NCBI RefSeq assembly: GCF_013186535.1
Contig: NZ_JABMCZ010000002.1
Location: forward strand, 1,178,001-1,242,000
DNA: 64,000 bases
Direction of reading: 5' to 3'
Origin: Nocardia terpenica
GTDB taxonomy: Bacteria > Actinomycetota > Actinomycetes > Mycobacteriales > Mycobacteriaceae
Under the pieces are notes generated by a model, which saw only the letters and a list, made by a program, of their open reading frames with translations, was not told the origin of the DNA and did not search any database. Below are positions 41,285 to 49,193 of the stretch, piece by piece. How positions within the stretch are numbered: the first letter of the stretch is position 1; each line of letters starts with the position of its first letter. The position numbers and the translations under genes are program-made.

Positions 41285-41686
41285 ATGAGTTCTCCGAAGA
41301 CCTTTCTCTCCGAGGTCTACCGGCCCGAGCTGACGTATCTGCGGCGGCGGTTCGGGGTGTCGGCGGCGATCGTGGACACCGGCGGCGGCTGCCTAGGCAT
41401 CCGGGTCGCCGCCGGACACGCGCCCGGGTCCGAGCAACCGGTCGAGGTGCTGGTCACCACCGTCGACGCCGGGCTGGCCGTCGACCGGGGCGAGATCGTG
41501 CACTGGTACGCCTGCGTCTACGACACCACCAGCGGCGGTACCGCCCTGGCCGACGGCCACGACCCGGACTCCGGCCCGGTGGCCGTCACCACCGCGCTGG
41601 CCAACCTGCACGACGCCATCCCCGCCTCCGAGAACATCTGCCCGTGTCTGCTGGTCGGCGGCCTCGACCTTCCCCAGCGGGAATGA
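41285..41686 (+). CDS. Hypothetical protein, 133 aa
   Basis: ATG 41285 preceded by GAAGGGG. Predicted mixed alpha/beta (TYLRRRFGVSAAIVDTGGGC, EVLVTTVDAGLAVDRGEIVH, VAVTTALANLHDAIPASENI). No membrane segment. It belongs to a series of small plus-strand genes at 40.8-43.6 kb, typical of a phage accessory region near the genome ends. Function unknown. Confidence 0.6.
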   Translation: MSSPKTFLSEVYRPELTYLRRRFGVSAAIVDTGGGCLGIRVAAGHAPGSEQPVEVLVTTVDAGLAVDRGEIVHWYACVYDTTSGGTALADGHDPDSGPVAVTTALANLHDAIPASENICPCLLVGGLDLPQRE

Positions 41687-41789
41687 GCGACGACGGCTCG
41701 CACGGCCGACCGCCCGCTCCGCGCCGGGCAGGGGCGGCCGGTTTCGTGTATTCAGACAGCGCCGCCCACGCCGTATGCGGCGCTGTGAT

Positions 41790-41855
41790 TGGCGTGGGGT
41801 CCGAGACTCGAACTCGGCGCACCACCCTGGCGGGCGGTTCCACCCCTGGCCCCAC
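41790..41855 (-). other. Degenerate tRNA-like element
   Basis: On the minus strand the 3' half is a good tRNA: T-arm CCGAG-TTCGAGT-CTCGG, acceptor strand ACCCCAC, discriminator G and encoded CCA (41790). GTGGGGC at 41855-41849 pairs with six of seven acceptor positions. The whole is only 66 bases, too short to contain both a D-arm and an anticodon arm, so it cannot be a normal tRNA. It may be a decayed phage tRNA, or an attachment-site-like fragment derived from a tRNA 3' end. Confidence 0.4.
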
Positions 41856-42071
41856 CCCGCCGCCCGCCGACGGCGGGTCCATCCTCCGGTCATGATCCCG
41901 GAAGCACCACCATAGCCACGTAAACCGTTGCACCACAACATTATTGGACGATTCGATACGGCTTGACTTCGGTCGCGGCGAGAGCGTTCATGGTGATGCC
42001 CGATCCACGGGCCACTAAGCGCGAAACATACAGCGCCCCAATTGAATTCACTCGACACAAGGAGCACGACC

Positions 42072-42353
42072 ATGGACCTCGACCAGCTGGGTATCGTCCG
42101 CGACCGGACCCTGACACTGGCACGTCGGGCGGTGATCACTCGCGCGATCGGCCACCTCACCGGCACCGATCACGCCACCGTGACCGCGCAGCTCGCCGAT
42201 CCCAGCCTGAATCTGCACGATCACCTGCGCCGTGACCCGGTGCAGCTGGCCCGGCTGCTCGCGGACGGCCTGTATGCCGCCGACGGCCGGTTCTTCGGCG
42301 CGTACAAGGGCGCACAGCAGGTCCTGCTGGCGGCGGGCCTGCCCACCAACTGA
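42072..42353 (+). CDS. Hypothetical protein, 93 aa
   Basis: ATG at 42072 with AAGGAG upstream; an in-frame earlier start at 42042 lacks one. Helical protein (LDQLGIVRDRTLTLARRAVI, TRAIGHLTGTDHATVTAQLA, LLADGLYAADGRFFGAYKGA). Family not recognised. Part of the plus-strand accessory row. Confidence 0.6.
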   Translation: MDLDQLGIVRDRTLTLARRAVITRAIGHLTGTDHATVTAQLADPSLNLHDHLRRDPVQLARLLADGLYAADGRFFGAYKGAQQVLLAAGLPTN

Positions 42354-42384
42354 CCGCCACGAGTCCGGAACGAGGGATGACGAC

Positions 42385-42684
42385 ATGAACGACGACGACC
42401 GCCGCAGGCAGGAGTGGAAGGCCGAGGCACGCGACGAGCCCGACCCCGACGCCGGGGACTGGATGGACTGGGAGGGCGTCACGATCCCGGACTGGGGCAG
42501 CGCCCTGGTCGAGGTGCGTGGCGGCACCGTGCGAGTCGCGGTGACCGACTTCGCAGGCGACCGCGAGGCACTGATCACGCTACTGCCCGAACAGGCGATC
42601 ACCTTCGCCGACTGGGTCACCTCCGCCGCCTACTCGGCAGCGGAGAACCTCGCGGCCATCCCACCCCGGCCACAACCGGACTGA
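42385..42684 (+). CDS. Hypothetical acidic protein, 99 aa
   Basis: ATG at 42385 after GAGGGATGACGAC. The N terminus is very acidic (MNDDDRRRQEWKAEARDEPD) and is followed by a small alpha/beta domain (SALVEVRGGTVRVAVTDFAG). It sits 31 bases after the previous gene, so the two are likely co-transcribed, and a strong terminator follows. The charge could suit a DNA-mimic or protein-inhibitor role, but nothing specific shows this. Confidence 0.58.
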   Translation: MNDDDRRRQEWKAEARDEPDPDAGDWMDWEGVTIPDWGSALVEVRGGTVRVAVTDFAGDREALITLLPEQAITFADWVTSAAYSAAENLAAIPPRPQPD

Positions 42685-42690
42685 CCAGCC

Positions 42691-42719
42691 GGCACCCGCC
42701 CCACCACGGGGCGGGTGTC
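42691..42719 (+). terminator. Hairpin terminator
   Basis: CACCCGCCCC / GGGGCGGGTG, a perfect 10-bp stem with a 5-base loop, extendable to 12 bp. It lies 6 bases after the stop of the acidic 99-aa gene. Confidence 0.65.
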
Positions 42720-42846
42720 GGCGTCACCCGCAACCGTCTCCGGACCAGCCCCCCTTGGCGCTCATCGTCCAATCATGTTGCCCATCAGCGTATTTCGCGA
42801 AGTTCTTCGACGGGTTCCGACTTCACTTCCGGCAACACGAGAGCTA

Positions 42847-42869
42847 TCGTTCTAGTACCGGAAGAACGA
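42847..42869. promoter_or_regulatory. Inverted repeat upstream of 42892 gene
   Basis: TCGTTCT / AGAACGA separated by 9 bases, immediately before the ribosome site (AAGGGAG) of the 42892 gene. It is a candidate operator or leader hairpin. Confidence 0.35.
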
Positions 42870-42891
42870 AACACCAAGGGAGACAACAATA

Positions 42892-43242
42892 ATGACCACC
42901 ATCACGCTCGCCCCGCTCGACTCCGACGAACTGTATGTCGCGGTACTGACCGAGATCAGCGCCGACGGCCGCCGCCGGGAGATCGACCACGAAGACTTCG
43001 ACGCCGACCTCGACGCCGCCACCGCGTGGGCCGAAACCCAGATCCGCGACTACACCGCCGAGCACGGCTCGGGCGGGAACTACCGGATCGACCTGGCGCG
43101 GGTCGACTGGGCGGACTGGGACGGCGACACCTGGAGCATCGACGAGGACACCACCTGCGCCCGCGCCGAACTCGACCCCGCCACCGACACCATCACCTGG
43201 CAAACCACCGGCCCCTTCGACTTCACCGAATACCGGCGATAA
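42892..43242 (+). CDS. Hypothetical acidic protein, 116 aa
   Basis: ATG preceded by AAGGGAG. Begins MTTITLAPLDSDELYVAVLT and is strongly acidic throughout (DFDADLDAATAWAETQIRDY; RVDWADWDGDTWSIDEDTT). A compact alpha/beta protein is predicted. Acidic small phage proteins sometimes mimic DNA and inhibit host nucleases; that is a possibility only. A hairpin terminator follows. Confidence 0.6.
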   Translation: MTTITLAPLDSDELYVAVLTEISADGRRREIDHEDFDADLDAATAWAETQIRDYTAEHGSGGNYRIDLARVDWADWDGDTWSIDEDTTCARAELDPATDTITWQTTGPFDFTEYRR

Positions 43243-43248
43243 CCCCGG

Positions 43249-43271
43249 CCGCCGGGCACCCGCCCCGGCGG
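43249..43271 (+). terminator. Hairpin terminator
   Basis: CCGCCGGG / CCCGGCGG, an 8-bp stem with a 7-base loop just after the 116-aa gene. Confidence 0.5.
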
Positions 43272-43333
43272 GCCCGGTATCTGCCCGGATCACCGGGAAC
43301 TATGAAACGACTTGACAGAGAAGGGTATTCGAG

Positions 43334-43558
43334 ATGACGGCTGGGACTCTGGTGTACTGGATCGGTGAGACGGGGGTCGACACCACGGTCGGGAAAATCC
43401 TCGCCTACCCGGCGATCGATCCCGACGACGGAACCCCCGATGACGGGTTCGCCGAAGTCCGGTGGGCCGACGGGGAATTCGATATCTGCCGCCTCAGCGA
43501 GATCGCTCCGGTACCGGACCCGACACCGGAACAGTTCGCCTCGGTCGCCGCCTTCTAA
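43334..43558 (+). CDS. Hypothetical small acidic protein, 74 aa
   Basis: ATG at 43334 with GAGAAGGG upstream. Short SH3-like or beta-barrel pattern (TLVYWIGETGVDTTVGKILA, then FAEVRWADGEFDICRLSEI). Its frame ends just before a copy of a methyltransferase gene end. Function unknown. Confidence 0.55.
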   Translation: MTAGTLVYWIGETGVDTTVGKILAYPAIDPDDGTPDDGFAEVRWADGEFDICRLSEIAPVPDPTPEQFASVAAF

Positions 43559-43577
43559 CCTGCCTGCACTACCCCCG

Positions 43578-43705
43578 CGAGGCCGTGAAATCCACGGTCT
43601 CGCCGTCGTCACGGACCGGCACCAGCCCGGTGTTCCCGGAGGCGGCGGCAGATCACGTCCGCGTAGCGGGGATCCAGCTCCACTAGCCGGGCGGCAGACC
43701 CGCGC
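43578..43705 (-). pseudogene. Remnant: duplicated 3' end of DNA methyltransferase gene
   Basis: On the minus strand this stretch encodes ARLVELDPRYADVICRRLRE, nearly identical to the C-terminal ARLIELDPRYADVICRRFQE of the complete methyltransferase gene at 46030-47283. The DNA match to 46041-46170 covers about 130 bases with few differences and a 3-base indel. The rest of the gene is absent here. The two copies flank the protease-lipoprotein cargo in direct orientation. Confidence 0.75.
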
Positions 43706-44031
43706 ACTGCGGCGTATCCGGCAAGCACCCGCGCACATGGCCACGCATTGATGCTCGACCTCGGGTGCATCCCTGGCAGCGTCGAGAGGTCACGTCCTCG
43801 CACGGGGATCCAGCGGACACAGGCCGCGCATCTCCTGCGAGCCGTCACCGACCGACTCGGTAGGGGTAGCCGACACGATCTATATGGGCGATTCGTTCCG
43901 TTCGGCAGATTATCGATGACCTGACCGAATGCCCGTTTAGCATGATGGATGTAGTCAATCACCCTGAGCCAGTATGAATTTCGACGCTCAAGGATGATCT
44001 TCTCTTGGCGAGGGGCAATGAGGAGAACGTT
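43706..44031. other. Intergenic region upstream of metalloprotease
   Basis: About 325 bases without a credible gene, AT-richer in its right half. It presumably carries the promoter of the protease-lipoprotein operon. No clear operator seen. Confidence 0.4.
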
Positions 44032-45252
44032 ATGACATCCCGCCAACGGCACATGCGGCGTGAGCAGCGCCGACGGACCCGCGCGGTCCGGGCCGCCGCA
44101 GCACTCGCCGCGGTTACCCTGCTCTGTCTGGATCCCGCGGTCGGGTCCGCGCGACCGGCCGATCCGCCCTATCCCATCGGCGGAGCGATCAAGGTCGAAT
44201 ACGACGAAGCCGGTGGATTCGACTTCTTCGGCAACGCGATAACCCCGGAATCCGACGCCGCGCGCGGAGGCCGCTGGCAGGGATTCGAGAAGAACAGCTC
44301 GATCTACTGGCATCCGTTGGTGACCGACGGCCACGCCCATCAGATCGGCGGTAGGATCCGGGACAAATGGGGTGAACTCGGCTGGGAGAACGGGACGTTG
44401 GAGTATCCCACCACCAGAGAGCTACCGGCCCGGAAACCGGGCCGGTTCAACCACTTCGAGGGCGGGTCCATCTACTATTCGAGCGCGACCGACGCTCACA
44501 ACATCTGGGGATTGATCCGCGACAAGTGGGCCACACTCGACTGGGAGAACGGCCCACTCGGCTTCCCCGCCAGCGACGAGTTCCGCGCGCGTGACAACGG
44601 CGCTGGTCAGCACATGCAGGGCGGTGAACTGTACTGGTCCTCCGGCACCGGTGTGCATCCGGTCTGGGGAGCGATTCGTGATCAGTGGGTGCAAGCGGGT
44701 TGGGAGAACGGCCGCTACGGCTACCCCTCTTCCGACGAGGTCGGCGGCGGAAACGTGGACGGGAAGGGTGGCTACGTCGGGCGGTGCCAGTACTTCGAAA
44801 AGGGGTGGATCACATGGAATACCGGCCCGCTGACCGATAAGAACAACTCCGTCGACGTGACCTATCGGCGCATGACAATCAAGTCGGGAACGAAGTACGG
44901 GTCGGCACTGGACGCTGGGATCAGTACCTGGAACAGCCTGGGCCGCATCAATGTCACCACCGACGTTCCCGCCGGTACCGAGGAAAAACTCGAGATATCC
45001 GATATCAACCTGCCCGACGTCTCCTGGGAAGGGCAATACACGCCAGGGGGCACCCACGACGGGATCCTGTTCAACACCCACTTCATGGACAGCAACAGCG
45101 ACGCGGAGAACCAGCACGTCGCGACCCATGAGCTCGGGCACGCACTCGGCCTGAAACACAGTTGCCAAGGACAGATCATGACGGCCTACACCGACGACAC
45201 CACCAAGCTCGGCCCGATCGACATCGACTCGTACCGTCAGTTGTGGGGGTAA
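44032..45252 (+). CDS. Secreted LGFP-repeat matrixin-like zinc metalloprotease
   Basis: 406 aa from ATG 44032 (GAGGAG upstream). A basic N terminus and hydrophobic core (AAALAAVTLLCLDPAVGSA) give an export signal. Three LGFP-type repeats follow (IRDKWGELGWENGTLEYPTT, IRDKWATLDWENGPLGFPAS, IRDQWVQAGWENGRYGYPSS); such repeats tether proteins to the mycolate cell envelope. The C-terminal domain has HELGHALGLKH (H366-H376), the HExxHxxGxxH zinc site, and a Met-turn IMTAY as in matrixins. It is predicted to act outside the cell as a wall-bound endopeptidase. It forms an operon with the lipoprotein 2 bases downstream. Plus-strand cargo within the prophage. Confidence 0.85.
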   Translation: MTSRQRHMRREQRRRTRAVRAAAALAAVTLLCLDPAVGSARPADPPYPIGGAIKVEYDEAGGFDFFGNAITPESDAARGGRWQGFEKNSSIYWHPLVTDGHAHQIGGRIRDKWGELGWENGTLEYPTTRELPARKPGRFNHFEGGSIYYSSATDAHNIWGLIRDKWATLDWENGPLGFPASDEFRARDNGAGQHMQGGELYWSSGTGVHPVWGAIRDQWVQAGWENGRYGYPSSDEVGGGNVDGKGGYVGRCQYFEKGWITWNTGPLTDKNNSVDVTYRRMTIKSGTKYGSALDAGISTWNSLGRINVTTDVPAGTEEKLEISDINLPDVSWEGQYTPGGTHDGILFNTHFMDSNSDAENQHVATHELGHALGLKHSCQGQIMTAYTDDTTKLGPIDIDSYRQLWG

Positions 45253-45254
45253 CA

Positions 45255-45977
45255 ATGAACAAGAAAACGATCTGGCACACGGTAGCGGCAACCATCGCAT
45301 CGGCCGCAGCATCCGCGGCAGTCGTGGCATGCGGACCGAACCCGGACACCTTGGACCCCGGAGTGCACACCACGGTGATGGAGCCCTCGTGGGCCTTCGA
45401 CCCCGGTGACCAACGTCAGCTGGCAGGCTGGGCGGATGCGATCTTCGTCGGGACGGTCGCGGACAAGTCCGGCACCGACACCCGAATGCCGACGCTGCCC
45501 GAAACCCAGTTCCGGGTGACGATGATCCAGGCGTTGAAAGGGGAACCACCCGACTCCGTCACGGTGAACCAGCAAGGCGGCTACGTAGCAGGCAAAGCGG
45601 AACTCGTCCTCGTGGACCACGATCCGTTGATCTCCGCAGGCAAGAGCTACCTGTTCGCCACCCGATACCTACCCGAGAAGAACTGGTACACCATCGCCCC
45701 CCGCATCGGAGATGTCGAATTGACCCCGGCGGAACTGCAGGCAGTGGAATCGTCTCTGCGCAACCGCAACACGGCCGAACCGGAAACCATCCAGAGAATG
45801 CGGGACTCGATCGCCAACCAGATCCCCCTCCGCGACAACCGCCCATCCCAGGCACCGGCGACTCCGCCGCCGACACCTCCACCGGTACCCAGCAGTTCTG
45901 AAACACCCAAGCAGACACCATCATCGGGCACGACGGCAACTCCCTCCGTGTCGCCATCGGCCACGCCCGGACGGTGA
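45255..45977 (+). CDS. Lipoprotein-like exported protein
   Basis: 240 aa. The signal peptide ends in AAVVACGPN, a lipobox-like site with the modifiable Cys, so the protein is probably lipid-anchored. The mature N-terminal domain (about 30-175) contains strands such as WADAIFVGTVADKSGTDTRM, FRVTMIQALKGEPPDSVTVN and KSYLFATRYLPEKNWYTIAP, a pattern of small beta-sandwich domains. The last 50 residues are Pro/Ser/Thr-rich. It starts 2 bases after the metalloprotease and may act as its inhibitor, chaperone or partner (inference). Confidence 0.72.
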   Translation: MNKKTIWHTVAATIASAAASAAVVACGPNPDTLDPGVHTTVMEPSWAFDPGDQRQLAGWADAIFVGTVADKSGTDTRMPTLPETQFRVTMIQALKGEPPDSVTVNQQGGYVAGKAELVLVDHDPLISAGKSYLFATRYLPEKNWYTIAPRIGDVELTPAELQAVESSLRNRNTAEPETIQRMRDSIANQIPLRDNRPSQAPATPPPTPPPVPSSSETPKQTPSSGTTATPSVSPSATPGR

Positions 45978-45985
45978 CAGAGCAA

Positions 45986-46013
45986 GGAATTCGCCCCGGC
46001 CGAAACGAATTCC
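45986..46013. terminator. Hairpin between convergent genes
   Basis: GGAATTCG / CGAATTCC, 8-bp arms with a 12-base loop, between the lipoprotein (ends 45977, plus) and the methyltransferase (ends 46030, minus). Confidence 0.55.
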
Positions 46014-46029
46014 GGTTACGTGAGGACCG

Positions 46030-47283
46030 TCACCGATTGCGTGAGGCCATGAAATCCACGGTCTCGCCGTCGTCACGGACCGGCACGAGCCCGGTGTGTT
46101 CCTGGAAGCGGCGGCAGATCACGTCCGCGTAGCGGGGATCCAGCTCGATCAGCCGCGCGGCCGACCCGTGGCCGTGCGCGGCCATCAGCGTCGACCCGCT
46201 GCCGCCGAACAGATCCAGCACGACCCCGCCCGGCCGCAGCGAGTTGGCGAGCATGGCCTCGATCAGCGCGACCGGCTTCATCGTCGGATGGTCGCGGTTG
46301 GCGACCGGCTTGTCCACCTCGAACACCGTCGCCGCCGCGTTGTCACCGAACCACCGATCCCCGCCACGCCCGAGGCGTCCGTCGCCACCGGGGATGAACC
46401 CGTACAGGATCGGCTCATGGCGGTAGTGGTAGTCGCTGCGGCCCATCACGATCGAGTTCTTCACCCACACCAGATTCTGCCGCACCAGCACCCCGGCCCG
46501 ACGCAAGGCGCCCTCGAACCGCACTCGCTCCGAATCCGCGTGCGCGACATACACCGGCGCACCCGGGCGTGACACGGCGACCATGGAAGCGAACGCACCA
46601 CCGAGCAGGTCGTCGAGGTCCGCGTTGCCGTCGTTGCGGATCCGCAACGCGTCCCTGGTCTTACCCACGTAGTCCACACCATAGGGCGGGTCGGTCCAGA
46701 CACAGTCCGCCTGCCCACCGGCCATCAAGGCTTCGACCACCGAGTACTCGGTGGCATCGCCGACCGCGAGACGGTGGGGGCCGAGTTGCCAGATATCGCC
46801 GGGAACGCTGATCACGTCCTCGGACACATCCGGGACCTCCTCCGGATCGGTGCGGGATTCGCGCGGGATGATCGCGGCGGCCAGCTTCTCGAAATCGGCA
46901 GGCGTGTAACCGGTCCCGGCTAGATCGTCCAGCCCGTCCAGGAGTTCGAACAGAGCGGTGTAGTCGTAGTCACCGAGGTCGGCTGTCCTGTTGTCGGCGG
47001 CCACGATCCGGCGCGCGGTCTGCTCATCGACATCGATCACCCCCGCCTCCACACGCTCCCAGCCGAGCTGACGGGCCGCGAGGAGGGTGTGGTTGCCCGC
47101 CAGCACCTCCATCACCCGCCCCGTCAGCGTGCCCTCGTTCACCACGATGGGCCGGTACTGGCCCGTGGCCTGCAGCGAGGCGGCGATGGCATCTACATCG
47201 CCCCGGCGGGGATTACCGGCGAAGGTCGACAGCTCGGCGACCGCCAACGCGGCGAACCGGATCCCCGTCACAGGGGTACTCAC
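46030..47283 (-). CDS. ParB-like domain fused to DNA methyltransferase
   Basis: 417 aa, GTG start. Residues about 8-105 form a ParB/Srx-like domain (LSTFAGNPRRGDVDAIAASL, MEVLAGNHTLLAARQLGW). The C-terminal part is an amino-methyltransferase with DPPY (WTDPPYGVDYV) first and the SAM motif DLFGGSGSTLMAAHGHG later, the beta-class order, so it makes N6-methyladenine or N4-methylcytosine. This fusion is common in phages and protects their DNA from restriction. Its last 130 bases are duplicated at 43578-43705. Confidence 0.88.
   Translation of the reverse strand: MSTPVTGIRFAALAVAELSTFAGNPRRGDVDAIAASLQATGQYRPIVVNEGTLTGRVMEVLAGNHTLLAARQLGWERVEAGVIDVDEQTARRIVAADNRTADLGDYDYTALFELLDGLDDLAGTGYTPADFEKLAAAIIPRESRTDPEEVPDVSEDVISVPGDIWQLGPHRLAVGDATEYSVVEALMAGGQADCVWTDPPYGVDYVGKTRDALRIRNDGNADLDDLLGGAFASMVAVSRPGAPVYVAHADSERVRFEGALRRAGVLVRQNLVWVKNSIVMGRSDYHYRHEPILYGFIPGGDGRLGRGGDRWFGDNAAATVFEVDKPVANRDHPTMKPVALIEAMLANSLRPGGVVLDLFGGSGSTLMAAHGHGSAARLIELDPRYADVICRRFQEHTGLVPVRDDGETVDFMASRNR
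46041..46170. repeat. Direct repeat partner of 43578-43705
   Basis: Coding end of the methyltransferase, matching the upstream remnant in the same orientation with about 90% identity by eye. The pair encloses 2.3 kb with the metalloprotease and lipoprotein genes. Confidence 0.75.
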
Positions 47284-47400
47284 AATGAAACGTCCTAGTC
47301 AGAAAGGGTTTTCATGATTCCTCGCGCGCGCGTGCGCGATGGGGGTAGGGCTCCGGGGGGAGAGTTCACTGCCGACCCGGTTTCGAGGAGCCGAGCGGCC

Positions 47401-48266
47401 TCAACTTTGAGACCCCGTATCCCCCACCGACAGCAGCCCACGGGTGCGGTAGCGGCGCACCGACAGATCGAGATACGGTGCGTGTTGGTCGATCCCGATA
47501 TAGCGGCGGCCGAGCCCGAGCGCAGCCACACCAGTGGTTCCCGCACCGTTGAACGGGTCCAGCACGACCGCTCCGGGGCGGCTGAAGAACCGCACCAGCC
47601 ACTCGGCCAGCTTCGGCGGGAACGGCGCCGGATGATCGACCTCCTGGCCGACCGTGGCCACCGCGACACTGACCCAGTTCTTGGCGCGGGAGAACTCGTG
47701 CGCGATCTTGCCCGAACCAGGGCGATGATGACTCCACCCCAGACGCTTGGCCCGGCCACCGAAGGCCGCGCTTCGGGTCATGCTGCGCTGCCGGTCCCGG
47801 TCGGTGATGCGGTTGCCATTGGCGCGGGCATCGACCCACGGTGTCGGTGTCCGCGAATACCACAGGATCGATTCCCACGCGCGCACCGGCCAATTCGGCC
47901 GCCCGGTCGGCATCGCGTCCGGTTTCACCCACACCAACTCGTCGTGCTCGAACCAGCCCTCAGCCCGCAACGCCAACCGCATCCGCATCACATAGTCTGC
48001 GACCTGGCTGCGCCGCACGTGGGGCCGGATGTTGATGGCCACCGAACCGTCCTCTTTCAGCACGGACGCGACCTTGTCCATCCACTCGACCGTCCAGGCC
48101 GGTAGTCGACCTCGGGCACACCGCCGTAGGTCGACCCCCGCTGCATCGCATACGGCGGACTGGTGATCACCACGTCCACCGACCCCGGCACGAGCTCAGC
48201 GAGCACCTCGGTGCAGTCACCGTGGTAGAGGGTCAGCGGGCCGCTGGTGAAATAAGGAGAAGCCAT
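47401..48266 (-). pseudogene. DNA methyltransferase split by a frameshift
   Basis: The N-terminal part (ATG 48266; MASPYFTSGPLTLYHGDCTE, then VVITSPPYAMQRGSTYGGVP) carries the catalytic TSPPY and runs on to YRPGRSSGWTRS in the wrong frame. The rest continues in another frame (VEWMDKVASVLKEDGSVAIN ... VLDPFNGAGTTGVAALGLG). Near 48098-48103 the reading TAC CGG CCT GGA becomes sensible if one G is added (TAC CGG GCC TGG ACG). A single-base deletion thus separates catalytic and SAM-binding motifs. It is a real pseudogene unless it is a sequencing error. Confidence 0.8.
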
Positions 48267-48293
48267 CTCAAATCGGCTCGTGCAGGCATGGTT

Positions 48294-48578
48294 TCAGAAC
48301 TCCGACCGCACCCACGCACCCGCCGGAGCAGGCTCGCCATTCCCGCGAGATCGGTTGCAGCGCACATGACTCGGCCGCACATTGGCCGGTTCGAACGCCA
48401 GATGCGGATGCGTGGAGACCGGATAGACGTGATCGGCCTCGAACCCGTCCGGATCGAACCGCTTCGCGGTGTAGTCGATCGGCTGCCCACATACCCAGCA
48501 CGGCAGTCGTTGCTTGCGGAGGTCGGCGACGAGGACCCGCCACCGATACGTCTGGCGCGGGTCGCTCGCCACCGTCAC
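48294..48578 (-). CDS. HNH endonuclease
   Basis: 94 aa. The zinc-knuckle pair starts with CWVCGQPIDY, then DHVYPVSTHPHLAFEPANVR carries the catalytic DH, and PSHVRCNRSRG the N-x-x-x-C end: a complete H-N-H fold. Phage HNH enzymes next to terminase genes assist in packaging cuts, but this one lies 7 kb away, in the accessory region, so homing or restriction roles are also possible. Confidence 0.85.
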   Translation of the reverse strand: MTVASDPRQTYRWRVLVADLRKQRLPCWVCGQPIDYTAKRFDPDGFEADHVYPVSTHPHLAFEPANVRPSHVRCNRSRGNGEPAPAGAWVRSEF

Positions 48579-48590
48579 TCACCGCGATTG

Positions 48591-48698
48591 TCAGCCGAAC
48601 GAAACCACGGCGCTCGGATCCGCCGGAGCGTCCGCGGAACCGTTACCCAGCTGACCGACCGAGATCAGCCACAGGATGAGCTGCAGGAATGCGGGCAT
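48591..48698 (-). CDS. 35-aa hydrophobic peptide
   Basis: ATG 48698 with GAAAGGTG upstream. Sequence MPAFLQLILWLISVGQLGNG continues with a short Ser/Asp/Pro tail. The hydrophobic N terminus could insert in the membrane. It is similar in style to the 33-aa peptide at 54884. Small but with a good start context. Confidence 0.4.
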   Translation of the reverse strand: MPAFLQLILWLISVGQLGNGSADAPADPSAVVSFG

Positions 48699-49193
48699 GG
48701 CAACACCTTTCGAGGGAATGTGATCGGAGAGCGGTTCCGGGTGAACCGCTGTCGGGGAACACGGTTCGCCCACTCGGAGGTGCCGCTCTATATCACTGAG
48801 ACCCGCGGGCGCTCACAGTAGACGAGAGGCGGTCGGAGACAACTGGTTCCGGAACCGGAGACACGAAGAGCCCCGATCCACATCCGAAGGGGAGGGGAGA
48901 GGAAGACCAGGGCCGCTGCGGGCACACGTGTGCCACTCGCTCCTCTAGCGTCCCCGAAACGCGACGCCCTGTCAAGCCCGCTGAACATCGCCGCCGAACA
49001 GCGGATTCGGCTGCACACCAAGATATCCCGCACAACCAGCCAGGACATGCGTCGTGGCCGACCGATATCGGGTCCGTGGAGCCACTGCTGGCGACGCTGC
49101 GCCGGGGGCTCCGGAAGCGAGGCGCCGCTTCCCTCCAGCTCTGTCCCTCGTCGCCCCCTTCGCCCCTCGTCGGCCGGGGTCAACAGGCGCTAA
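48699..49193. other. Intergenic region left of IS1380 element
   Basis: About 0.5 kb without a credible coding frame or clear structure. It ends in the CTAA target site of the insertion sequence. Confidence 0.4.

Noticed and set aside
41790..41940. Complete tRNA of about 75-150 bases on the minus strand
   Set aside because: No combination gave a proper D-arm and 7-base anticodon loop; kept only as a degenerate tRNA-like element.
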